The notes under the pieces: generated by a model
The model's input: the letters and a program-made list of their open reading frames with translations, nothing else
What the model was told of the DNA's origin: nothing
The model's database searches: none
Part shown: positions 9,048 to 17,269 of the stretch, in pieces
How positions within the stretch are numbered: the first letter of the stretch is position 1
Layout of the letters: the number at the start of each line of letters is the position of its first letter
Assembly: GCA_028293805.1 (NCBI GenBank)
Contig: JAQGOC010000380.1
Coordinates: forward strand, 1 to 49,353
From: Gammaproteobacteria bacterium
GTDB taxonomy: Bacteria; Pseudomonadota; Gammaproteobacteria; Steroidobacterales; Steroidobacteraceae
Length of the DNA: 49,353 bases
Reading direction: 5' to 3'
Translations under genes and position numbers: made by a program

Positions 9048-10303
9048 CGAGACTCCTTCGGCGGACCATCTGCTACGGCAGTGGCGGCTCTGGCTGCTGT
9101 CGGTGTGGCTGTTAAAGCAATGAGCTTCACTCCGCCCTCGCCGACCGTCACCAGGGTGCCGGCCCCTACCGCGAGCACCCCGGACAGACCTTTGCGATCT
9201 GTCTGCTGCTTCAGCGCGAAGGACTTGCCGCCGTCGTGGCTCACTAGCAGGATGCCTGAGAGCCCGACGACGGCCACGGCGTCGTGCGCCCCCTCGTTTC
9301 CGATTGTCGCGGCACCGTCGAGCATCGCTACAGTGCCCGTTGGGATTCGCTGCCAGGTCAGGCCAGCATCTTCCGATCTCAGCAAATTGCCACGCAGGCC
9401 GTACGCCAGCAATGCGTCACCAGCGAGCGGCAACACGCCGAAGAAGGACCCTTCATACGGCGATGGAAGCTCGACCCAGTCCACGCCTCCGTAGCCTGAG
9501 CGGTACAGGTGGCCGGCCTCAGCCGCGATGTACAGCCTCGAGGGTGAGGACGCGACGATGCGATTCAGATGAAAGCCGCCGCCAATGTTGTCGGCAGGTT
9601 CAGCGCCCGCAGCCGCGGCACCTGCGCTTGCGACACCTTGCGTTGCGGCAGCTTTATCAGCGGCGCCACGCCTGGCCTCCGGCAGTAGGGCAGAGGACGA
9701 GGTCGCCACGCTTGCGTGCGAAGCCCTCGTTCCCTTTGCTTCTCCAACCGGCACGCGCACCGGCTGCGCTTCGAATTTGCCCTCCTCCCAAGTCGCGCCG
9801 CCATCCTCGGTGCTGAAATACGCGCTGTAGGCGCCGACCGCGATCGCGCGCCCTCCCTGCCCGCACCACACATCCAGCAGCGGCTGCTGCGCTTCGGGTG
9901 CGTAGTGGGCGCGGTTCCAAGTGCGCCCCGCATCCGCGGTGGTCAGGATCACTTCGTCGTGTCCGACAGCGATCCCCCGCCGTGTATCGGCGAAGCACAC
10001 GCCCGTAAGCAGCGCCTGGGTGGGCACGCTCTCGGCCTGCGTCCACGTGTGTCCTTTGTCATCGCTCAACAAGATGTGGCCGCGATCCCCCACCGCCACG
10101 AGTCGCTCGCCCGCAGAGGCCAACGCAATCAACAGCGTGCGAGAGGCAAGGCGCGCCGGCTCGGAGAACAAGGCGGGGGGGTGCTCGGTCGTCGGGACAC
10201 TGGCGTTTGGTAAACGCGGCTCCCCTTGCGCCCGCGGCCCAACCCCAAGGGCGACCAGCAGGACGCTGGCGCAGCACACTGCGCGGATCAAAGGTCCAGT
10301 CAT
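9044..10303 (-). CDS. YCF48/BNR-type beta-propeller protein, exported
   Basis: Protein of 419 residues with an N-terminal signal peptide (LIRAVCCASVLLVALG, then a cut near RAQG). Several repeats follow the pattern GxILLSxDxGxTW (for example HILLSDDKGHTW, LTTADAGRTW, YFSTEDGGATW, LLRSEDAGLTW). This is the sialidase-like Asp-box repeat of YCF48 and photosystem-assembly-like propellers, which in non-phototrophs are found beside RND exporters. An Ala-rich insert occupies about residues 185-225. I chose the ATG at 10303 because it starts the signal peptide; a TTG at 10402 two bases after the DUF1329 stop would add 33 residues. The stop overlaps the exporter start. It probably works in the periplasm with the RND pump. 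Confidence 0.8.
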   Translation of the reverse strand: MTGPLIRAVCCASVLLVALGVGPRAQGEPRLPNASVPTTEHPPALFSEPARLASRTLLIALASAGERLVAVGDRGHILLSDDKGHTWTQAESVPTQALLTGVCFADTRRGIAVGHDEVILTTADAGRTWNRAHYAPEAQQPLLDVWCGQGGRAIAVGAYSAYFSTEDGGATWEEGKFEAQPVRVPVGEAKGTRASHASVATSSSALLPEARRGAADKAAATQGVASAGAAAAGAEPADNIGGGFHLNRIVASSPSRLYIAAEAGHLYRSGYGGVDWVELPSPYEGSFFGVLPLAGDALLAYGLRGNLLRSEDAGLTWQRIPTGTVAMLDGAATIGNEGAHDAVAVVGLSGILLVSHDGGKSFALKQQTDRKGLSGVLAVGAGTLVTVGEGGVKLIALTATPTAARAATAVADGPPKESR

Positions 10304-10404
10304 GCCCGGACGCAGCGACGCCGGCGAATGAAGGACAGCGGATCGAGCTCGTCCCGTTGCGGCACGATGCAAAGGACGCGCTCGACTTCCCGCCTGCTCC
10401 AACT

Positions 10405-11784
10405 CTACCTGACCCCTCTCAACTGCAGCACGTTGGGCTGGTAGTCCGCGGGCGTGCGCTTGATCGTAAAGTCATAGGTTCTGGGCTCTTCGTTCTGCAG
10501 CCCCAGCGCCAGATAGCGGCCGTTCGACAGATCCATTACGAGCTCGAGCGTCGTCCACAGGACCGGAAGCTCGTAGTAGTTGATGACGTGCCCTTCCTGC
10601 ACGCGAAACAACTCCCCGCGCCGGTCGTAACAGTCGACCGCCAGAATCTGCCAGGAATCCTCGTCGACATACAGAGTGCGCCGGCTGTAAAGGTGACTCG
10701 TGCCGGGCTTCAGGGTCGAGTCGACGACCCACACGCGATGCAGCTCGTAACGCGCGAGATCCTGGTTGATGTGGTTCTTTTTCAGAACATCGGCGTATTT
10801 CAGGCCACCGCCGTGCAGCTTGTAGGAATTGTAGGGAACGTAGATTTCCTTCTTCCCGATGAGCTTCCAGTCGTACCGCTCGGGGCTGCCGTTGTACATG
10901 TCCAGCTGATCGGACGTGCGCAGGTTATCGGCATTCGTGCCGGGATTGTCGAAGGCTACGTTGGGAGCGCGGCGTACGCGGCGCTGGCCGGGGTTATAGA
11001 TCCAGGCCCGGCGGTTCTCCTTCGTCTGGTCGAGCGTCTCGTGAACCAGCAGGATCTCCCCTGCCAGGCGCGCGGGCTGCGTGGTTTCCTGAATGAAGTA
11101 GGCGATGATGTTGTTGAGGCCCGCCTCGGTCGCACCCGGCAGGGAATACTGGATCATTGTGTCTTCCTTGAACTGCACGAGCGTGTAGCTGCCGCCCGCC
11201 GTCACGGGCGCCTGGCCGTAGCTGCGTAAAACGGCATCCGCCCGGTAGCGCAGCACATGGTTCCAGAAGACCTCGATGCCCTGCTTCGGAATCGGAAACG
11301 GGATGCCCTCGGCCGCCCCGGTCACCCCGTTACCGCCCGGCACGAGGTTCGCCGTGGTCGCGATACGCTTCGTCGCATCGTAGATTCGCTGCGGCTGCGC
11401 CGCGCTGCGGTGGGCCGGATAGACGACGATCTTGTAGTCGGGATACGTTTGCAGCAGCTTCTTGTGACCCTCCGTGAGCTTCGCGGCGTACTGACTCAGG
11501 TTCGCCGGCGTGATCGTGAAAAGCGGCTTGTCGCTCGCGTAGGGGTCGGGGTGGTGCTCTCCGGTACGGTAGTTCGGAAAGCCGGCCTCGGCGGGGGACC
11601 TGATGCCGCCGGTCCATTCGGGAATGGTGCCGTCGGTGTTGCCGGCTTTCTCAGCGCCCAGTGGCGTGAGATCCGCGCCGAGGCGCGCGGCGTCCTGCGG
11701 ACTCACGGCCGCCCACGACGAGCCGGCCCACCCCGATCCGGCCAGAAGCAGCGCCGCCGCCGCGAATCCGCTGAATGTCTTCAT
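10405..11784 (-). CDS. DUF1329-domain periplasmic protein
   Basis: Protein of 459 residues: a signal peptide (MKTFSGFAAAALLLAG, cut near SSWAA), then a mature protein beginning LGADLTPLGAEKAGNTDGTIPEWTGG, which is diagnostic of DUF1329. The C-terminal half has the lipoprotein-sorting-like beta fold seen in this family (RTLYVDEDSWQILAVDCYD). DUF1329 is nearly always next to DUF1302, as here. The start at 11784 is preceded by GGGAAGGG and by nothing family-like further upstream. The 38-bp gap to the DUF1302 gene indicates co-transcription. A role as a periplasmic carrier between the inner-membrane pump and the outer membrane is inference. Confidence 0.85.
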   Translation of the reverse strand: MKTFSGFAAAALLLAGSGWAGSSWAAVSPQDAARLGADLTPLGAEKAGNTDGTIPEWTGGIRSPAEAGFPNYRTGEHHPDPYASDKPLFTITPANLSQYAAKLTEGHKKLLQTYPDYKIVVYPAHRSAAQPQRIYDATKRIATTANLVPGGNGVTGAAEGIPFPIPKQGIEVFWNHVLRYRADAVLRSYGQAPVTAGGSYTLVQFKEDTMIQYSLPGATEAGLNNIIAYFIQETTQPARLAGEILLVHETLDQTKENRRAWIYNPGQRRVRRAPNVAFDNPGTNADNLRTSDQLDMYNGSPERYDWKLIGKKEIYVPYNSYKLHGGGLKYADVLKKNHINQDLARYELHRVWVVDSTLKPGTSHLYSRRTLYVDEDSWQILAVDCYDRRGELFRVQEGHVINYYELPVLWTTLELVMDLSNGRYLALGLQNEEPRTYDFTIKRTPADYQPNVLQLRGVR

Positions 11785-11822
11785 TTCAACCCTTCCCTTT
11801 CCGCATGGCGCGCCTCGCGGCT

Positions 11823-13919
11823 TCAAAACGAGTATTTGACGCTGGCTTCGACGAAGTCGCGATCGTTTAGCAGGTTGTACTGGCCGGCGCCACCAAACTG
11901 CGCCCACGACACGTCGACGCCCCACGTCGACTGAAGGTTGGCGCCGATGCCGAGGGTCAGCCCATGACGACCCTGGACGAAGTTGCCGCCGGGTCCGGGT
12001 GAGGTGCCGTTGACGTCATGCTGCCACGAGAAGTTGGGCAGAATGTTCCAGGCGCCGAGCAGGTTGGGATACTCGAGCCGGCCGGCCAGGACATAACCCC
12101 ATGAGGTCCGGTCCGGAAAGCGATTGCCCGGCTCCACCGTGCCGAACTGAAACCCCGCGAGGGCGGCATTGCCGCTGACAGCGGTGCCGGGAGCTTCGTA
12201 ACGCAGTCCGAGTCCGACGGGTCCGCCGGTGTTCTTGTTCTGCAGGTCAGGTACGAAATCCACCGCGCTTTCGAACACCAGGATCAGCTGCGAGGCCTTG
12301 AGCACGCCCGCGAAGCTCTGCGTCGCGGTGAACTGCGCCTGCCACATGTCATGCAGGCCCCAGCCCCTGACTTCCTGATTGACTCCATAGGCGCCGAGCT
12401 GATTGCAGCGGGTCAGCGTGGCGCCCGCGCCCGGCAGGCAGGTGGGCGGAAGCGGCGTGCCGCGCAGATTCGCTATGCCGGATTCGAACGGCGTGAGCGC
12501 TGCGTACAACAGCTCCACGTCGTCAAACTGCAGGGGTACGTTGTGGCGATAGGTCACTTCGCCCTGCAGCGCGGTACCGGTCTTCTGGACCTGCGTGTTG
12601 AACGACGCGCCGATCATCCTGATGTTTTCCGGAAACTGCGCGAAATATCCGGCTGTCTTCGCGTACTCGCTGGTTGCGATGTTCGTGGCCTGCGCCGTCA
12701 CATCTCCGCCCGCGCGCAGCGTGTTGGCTCCGATCGTGGCGTACTGCTGGGCGAGCGCTGCGCTCAGGTTGCCGCCATTTTTCGCGGCCTGCTGCGCGCC
12801 TACGGCAGCGCCGGTCGCAACCGCCGCGGCATACGGCAGGCCGGCGGCAAGCGCCTGCGCGGCCGCGCCTACGGCATTGAGCGCTCCGAACGCATTGCCA
12901 ACACCGGCCTGCGTCCCGGTGACGGCGGAAATCACCGGCAGCCGGCTGTGATAGTTCAGGAAGTACAGCCCGAACTCGGTGCCGTTGTTGAAATTCGGCA
13001 GATAGAACTTGAAGTTGACGCCGTACTGCCCGGCATCGCGTGGGGTGCGATTGGGCAGGCGCGCGACAGTCTCGAAGCCGGGGGTGAGCGCACCCCCCAG
13101 CGGACGGAAGTCCACGCCCTGATCGGAGAACTCGCCGAAGCCGAGCTGCACGCGCTGGCCGCCGGGCACTCCGAAATCGTTGGTGCTGAAGTAGGATCCG
13201 GCGGGCTCGGGCCGCGTGTCATGCCAGCTGAAGAGATACAGGAACTGGCTGCTCACATGGTCACTGAGCTGCAGATTGAACACGGCCATCGGGTCCGGCA
13301 TCAGAGCTTCCTTGAGCTCGGATCCGGGCACGCGCAGCGCGGACACGTCGAAGTGATTGACCGTGTTCAGGCCACCTTGAATGAAGGTGCTCTCCCCCCA
13401 GCTCACGACCTGATTACCGAGCCGCAGCTCGGAAGGCAGCGTGCCCAGATGAAAACGCCAGAAACCGAAGGCATCGAGGAGCCGCGTGTAGCTGCCGACG
13501 AGATCCTTCGCCTCATGCGACAGCGGAGTGCGGCGCGTGGACCCGTCCATCACTGCGAAATCGTAGAGGCCGCTGCCCCGGACAAAGGCGCCCAGCGTGT
13601 CTTTGTAGTTGACCGAGACCTCCGTGACTGCCTTCAACGCGCGGCTGAACACATCTGCCTTGGCGTAGTTGAGATCGCCGTCGTCGATGTTGGGCGAGCG
13701 GCCGCACCCGCCATCCGCGCTGGCTATGAGGCGGCAGTCCTGACCCGAGACCCGCCAGCCCTGACCGAAACTGAGCGTCGTATCCCAGCTGCCGGTCAGA
13801 TCGCCGGACGCACTTTTGAATCCGACGGCGTGCGCGGGCTCGGAGCCGCTCCATCCCAGGCACGCAGCGACCAGCACCGCCGCGCATGCACGGCGCCGCC
13901 CTACTTGAACTTTCCTCAT
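11823..13919 (-). CDS. DUF1302-domain outer-membrane beta-barrel-like protein
   Basis: Protein of 698 residues: signal peptide (ACAAVLVAACLGWSG, cut near EPAHA), then GFKSASGDLTGSWDTTLSFGQGWRV, the typical DUF1302 start. The rest is Gly-, aromatic- and Asn-rich with alternating polarity, and the chain ends in FVEASVKYSF, a C-terminal aromatic beta-strand typical of outer-membrane barrels. An Ala/Gln-rich segment at about 345-410 is a large loop or plug. It is probably the outer-membrane part of the module. It is the first gene of the operon read from 13919. Its ribosome-binding site is replaced by an 11-G run. Confidence 0.82.
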   Translation of the reverse strand: MRKVQVGRRRACAAVLVAACLGWSGSEPAHAVGFKSASGDLTGSWDTTLSFGQGWRVSGQDCRLIASADGGCGRSPNIDDGDLNYAKADVFSRALKAVTEVSVNYKDTLGAFVRGSGLYDFAVMDGSTRRTPLSHEAKDLVGSYTRLLDAFGFWRFHLGTLPSELRLGNQVVSWGESTFIQGGLNTVNHFDVSALRVPGSELKEALMPDPMAVFNLQLSDHVSSQFLYLFSWHDTRPEPAGSYFSTNDFGVPGGQRVQLGFGEFSDQGVDFRPLGGALTPGFETVARLPNRTPRDAGQYGVNFKFYLPNFNNGTEFGLYFLNYHSRLPVISAVTGTQAGVGNAFGALNAVGAAAQALAAGLPYAAAVATGAAVGAQQAAKNGGNLSAALAQQYATIGANTLRAGGDVTAQATNIATSEYAKTAGYFAQFPENIRMIGASFNTQVQKTGTALQGEVTYRHNVPLQFDDVELLYAALTPFESGIANLRGTPLPPTCLPGAGATLTRCNQLGAYGVNQEVRGWGLHDMWQAQFTATQSFAGVLKASQLILVFESAVDFVPDLQNKNTGGPVGLGLRYEAPGTAVSGNAALAGFQFGTVEPGNRFPDRTSWGYVLAGRLEYPNLLGAWNILPNFSWQHDVNGTSPGPGGNFVQGRHGLTLGIGANLQSTWGVDVSWAQFGGAGQYNLLNDRDFVEASVKYSF

Positions 13920-13921
13920 GT

Positions 13922-13932
13922 CCCCCCCCCCC
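13922..13932 (-). repeat. Homopolymeric G11 tract in the leader of the DUF1302 gene
   Basis: Eleven consecutive C on the + strand read as G11 in the mRNA and end two bases before the ATG at 13919. The G run occupies the Shine-Dalgarno position. Runs this long are prone to slippage on replication. A second G11 occurs at 30677-30687. Confidence 0.9.
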
Positions 13933-14143
13933 GCCTGGCGGGCCCTGGATCGGCAGGACGACCGTCCTTCGATCCGGGCATGCCGCCCGCATCCGTTCGT
14001 GACTTCCGTTGACGTGCTCGCCGCCTATCGGGTCGCGCCTGTCGCGAATTCTTTCTTGTTGTCGATCCAAACCGATAGAGCCGGCGCTGCGCAGTCTACG
14101 ACCGGGCGCCGCGAGCCGGCAAGTTACTGGCTACGGGCGGGGT

Positions 14144-16573
14144 TTAACCGTGCGTGACCTGCAGGATGCTGTGGCGAAGCTGCTCGCTGAGGACGAATTG
14201 TGCGTCCGCCGCCACGCGCATGAGCACCTCGTCAAACTCCAGCCTGCCGGCGCTCGAGTTGCGGATGACCTGGCGGCTGCGCAGCAGGTCGATGAAATTC
14301 TCGAACATGGTGCGGTCGAAGAACTCCGGCGAGTTCAGCCCATGGAGCAGGGCCATGCGCTGCGCGGTCAGCTGGCAGCGCTCCTCGAGAACGGACTGGC
14401 TGATCTGCCCGCTGCCGGCCTTCACGAGTTGCGCAATGGCCAGGTAATAGCGCTCGATCGTCTGAATCGTCGCTTGCGCCAGCAGCGACAGCTGCATCGC
14501 CTTGAGGGAGGTCGGCGGGGGGCGGTGCCACTCGCTCCGGTCGGCATCGCATTCGATCAGCCCATGTTGCTCGAGGCACGTGAGCACTCCCTTCACCACA
14601 CCCGGCAGCTCATCCTCGCTCCACCGCAGAAACAACTCAGCCGCGATATACGGATAAATCCGCCACGCGAGGCGCTGGATGTCGTCCGTGCGAACCCTCG
14701 CGTTGCTTGCGAACACGCAGGCCACGAGCGAGGGCATGGCGAACAGGTGCAGAATGTTATTGCGGTAGTAAGTGGCCAGAACCGCGCTCTCATCGCTCAT
14801 CCGCACGATATCGCCCAAGCCGTGCGGCTGGCGCGAGATGACTTGCATGGATATTCCGTAAGCGAGGATCTCCGCCCCCGGCAGCTCGGTGACGGTGACC
14901 CGGTCGCTGTAAGGGAACCCGCGCAGCAGCTTTCGGTACAGATCTATCTGCCGCAGAAGATCCGCCTCCGGCAACGCCTGACGGGGGGTGGCGAGGAGCG
15001 TCACCGCGAGCATGCCGATCGGCGTAACCGCCGCCGCCGAGTTGATGTTGCGCATGATGATGCCCGCGAGGTCATCGACCGCGCGACCTATCCATGGAAC
15101 GCGGGTGTCGTCCTCGATCGCCCGGGTCCGCCACTCGGGATCGTGGCGGTCGAGCACCTCGGCGAGGCGGATGGGCTCCCCGAGATTGACATGGACCTTG
15201 CCGAAGCGCTCTTTGAGCTTGCGAAGCGTGCGAATGAGCCCGAAGACGCTTTCTTTCTCTTTCGGCTTGCCCGAGAGCTCTCCGACGTAAGTCGTACCCT
15301 CGACGATGCGCTCATAGCCGAAGTAAACAGGCAGGAATACGACCGGGCGCGCGGGATCGCGCAGGAAACTGCGCACCGTCATCGACAGCATCCCCGTCTT
15401 CGGCTGCAGCAGGCGGCCTGTGCGGCTGCGCCCACCCTCGATGAAATATTCGATCGAATGACCGCGCGCCATAATGGCTGCGAGATATTTCATGAACACC
15501 ACGGTGTACAGGGCATTGCCGCGGAAGCTGCGCCGGATGAAGAACGCGCCGCCCTTGCGCAGAAATCGACCGACGATCGGCAGGTTGAGGTTGATGCCCG
15601 CGGCGATGTGCGGAATGGCATAACCGTTCACGTAGATCGCGTATGACAGCAGCAGATAGTCCATGTGGCTGCGGTGACAGGGAACGTAGACGATCTCGTT
15701 GCCCTCAGCCGTGCGTTCGAGCGTGTCGACGTGTCCGAACTCGACGCCGTCGTAAAGGCGGTTCCACAATCGGGCCAGCGCCCGTTCCATGAACCGGATG
15801 AAGGCATGCGAGTAGTTGGCCGCGATCTCTTCCGCGAAGCGCTTTGCGCGCAGGATGGCCAGATGGCGGGAAAGCTTCTTCTCGCGCATTTCCTGCGCAA
15901 CCACGGCGCGCACGGCCCGGGTTCGCAGCACGCTGGTCACGATTGTCCGACGATGAGACAGATCAGGGCCGATGCGGGCGGCCCGGTGCTTGGCGTAGAG
16001 AATGCGCAGGGCCCGCGCCACCCGGCGCCCCCGCACGGCCACTCCGATTTCTTCGCCGAGGAGGCTCCGCAGGGAGATCGGATCGTCGAACTCGATGATG
16101 GTGTTATGGCCGTTGAACAGCACCTGCATGAGCTTGCGCGCGCGACTGGTCAGGGCCCAGTCCTCCACGAACAGCAGACGGAACCACGAGCCTTCCTTCT
16201 GCGGAGCGCGGCCCCAGTAAACGGCCACGGGTACCAGGTCGATGTCCAGTTGAGGGCTCGCGCGCAGGGCTTCGATCATCTGCGCAAGCTGCGGAGGCGG
16301 CCGGCGATCCAGACGTTCGTCCCAGAAGCCCCGGGGCCGGCTCAGGTAAAAAAACGAGCGGAGGTCCCTGCCTCGTTCCATGAGCCGCTTGCGCGGCCGC
16401 GCCAGCTTCAGCCGGACGCAGGCGTCCTGCAGGACCGAAAGGTCCATGACGCTGCGCCGTTCGAGCACGTAGCACACGGGGTTGTTCCGGCCATGCAGCC
16501 GCGCCCCCACATCGTCCGGACGAACCTTGAATCGCACCCAGAGCGCCAGAAGGCGCCGCAACAGCCAGTTCAT
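14144..16573 (-). CDS. plsB: Glycerol-3-phosphate 1-O-acyltransferase PlsB
   Basis: Protein of 809 residues, the normal PlsB length. It transfers the first acyl chain onto sn-glycerol-3-phosphate at the inner membrane, opening phospholipid synthesis. Acyltransferase block I is HRSHMD (the HX4D catalytic pair, about residues 295-300); block II is the GGAFFIRR segment; block III is EGGRSRTGR near 380; block IV includes VFLPVYFGYE. The conserved N-terminal PVCYVLE segment is also present. The upstream alpha/beta hydrolase gene on the same strand is 67 bp away. A 224-bp gap separates it from the DUF1302 operon downstream. Confidence 0.95.
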   Translation of the reverse strand: MNWLLRRLLALWVRFKVRPDDVGARLHGRNNPVCYVLERRSVMDLSVLQDACVRLKLARPRKRLMERGRDLRSFFYLSRPRGFWDERLDRRPPPQLAQMIEALRASPQLDIDLVPVAVYWGRAPQKEGSWFRLLFVEDWALTSRARKLMQVLFNGHNTIIEFDDPISLRSLLGEEIGVAVRGRRVARALRILYAKHRAARIGPDLSHRRTIVTSVLRTRAVRAVVAQEMREKKLSRHLAILRAKRFAEEIAANYSHAFIRFMERALARLWNRLYDGVEFGHVDTLERTAEGNEIVYVPCHRSHMDYLLLSYAIYVNGYAIPHIAAGINLNLPIVGRFLRKGGAFFIRRSFRGNALYTVVFMKYLAAIMARGHSIEYFIEGGRSRTGRLLQPKTGMLSMTVRSFLRDPARPVVFLPVYFGYERIVEGTTYVGELSGKPKEKESVFGLIRTLRKLKERFGKVHVNLGEPIRLAEVLDRHDPEWRTRAIEDDTRVPWIGRAVDDLAGIIMRNINSAAAVTPIGMLAVTLLATPRQALPEADLLRQIDLYRKLLRGFPYSDRVTVTELPGAEILAYGISMQVISRQPHGLGDIVRMSDESAVLATYYRNNILHLFAMPSLVACVFASNARVRTDDIQRLAWRIYPYIAAELFLRWSEDELPGVVKGVLTCLEQHGLIECDADRSEWHRPPPTSLKAMQLSLLAQATIQTIERYYLAIAQLVKAGSGQISQSVLEERCQLTAQRMALLHGLNSPEFFDRTMFENFIDLLRSRQVIRNSSAGRLEFDEVLMRVAADAQFVLSEQLRHSILQVTHG

Positions 16574-16640
16574 CGTGTCGTTATCAGCAAATTGTTGCCG
16601 GGCGGCAGTTTATGCGGGAATGGCTCGCCCGGGCTCCCCC

Positions 16641-17177
16641 TCACTCAAAGGCGATCGGCGGCAGGTCCAGTGCGATCAGAAAGTATTCGAAGAGGTACTG
16701 GATCACACGGATCTGGTTGTGCAGCCGGTGATCGCTTTCCAGTAGATGCAGTGCTGAATGGGTGCTCTGCGCGAATCGGACACTGTGCTCGTATGGGACC
16801 ACCTCGTCGCGCCAGCCGTGAACCAGGGTCGCAGGACAATCGAGTACACCCGCGCGCAGCTCCGGCAGCCCATCGAGATACAGCGCCGGGGCCATCAGGA
16901 AGACACCGCGAGCGTGGAGGAGCGAGGCAGAGGCCACGGACACGTACCCACCCATGCTCGAGCCGACAAGCACGAGGTCACCGGCCAGCTCCTTGCAGAA
17001 GTCCACGAGCTTGGCGACGCGGGCGCGAGGCTCCAGGATGCCCCGGTAGTCAACCGAGTGAGCGTCATACCCTTCGCTGCGTGCGACTTCGGCGAGCGCC
17101 GAGATCTTCCGCCCCCACGGGCCACTTTCCTGGCCATGAGAGAAGACGACGTGACGGCCGGTCACGACCGATTCCAT
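16641..17177 (-). CDS. Small alpha/beta-hydrolase (predicted esterase)
   Basis: Protein of 178 residues, a compact alpha/beta hydrolase. The oxyanion-hole region is VFSHGQESGPWG, the nucleophile elbow is GSSMGGY (Ser near residue 78), an acidic residue lies in HGWRDEVVP, and the catalytic His is in ESDHRL. These features and the size resemble YqiA- or RBBP9-like esterases; the substrate is unknown. I chose the ATG at 17177 because AGGGG lies eight to nine bases upstream. A GTG at 17216 in the same frame has no such site. It is divergent from the hydantoinase gene and may be co-transcribed with plsB. Confidence 0.78.
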   Translation of the reverse strand: MESVVTGRHVVFSHGQESGPWGRKISALAEVARSEGYDAHSVDYRGILEPRARVAKLVDFCKELAGDLVLVGSSMGGYVSVASASLLHARGVFLMAPALYLDGLPELRAGVLDCPATLVHGWRDEVVPYEHSVRFAQSTHSALHLLESDHRLHNQIRVIQYLFEYFLIALDLPPIAFE

Positions 17178-17269
17178 ATCCGTAAGCCCCTGCAGAGTTG
17201 GGTGCGGGATGCGCACTGCTTAGAATAATGCAGACCATGCAACTCAGGCGCCAAATCGCTGCTTCCGAT

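Noticed and set aside
8892-9494. Frame on the + strand over the RND/YCF48 junction
   Set aside because: Antisense to the two well-supported genes, without ribosome-binding site or domain.
12351-14012. Long open frame on the + strand opposite the DUF1302 gene
   Set aside because: GC-rich third positions of the real minus-strand gene leave the opposite frames open. The translation has no domain, and the DUF1302 frame has clear family features.
14009-15646. Long + strand frame opposite plsB
   Set aside because: No family features; plsB on the other strand carries all acyltransferase blocks.
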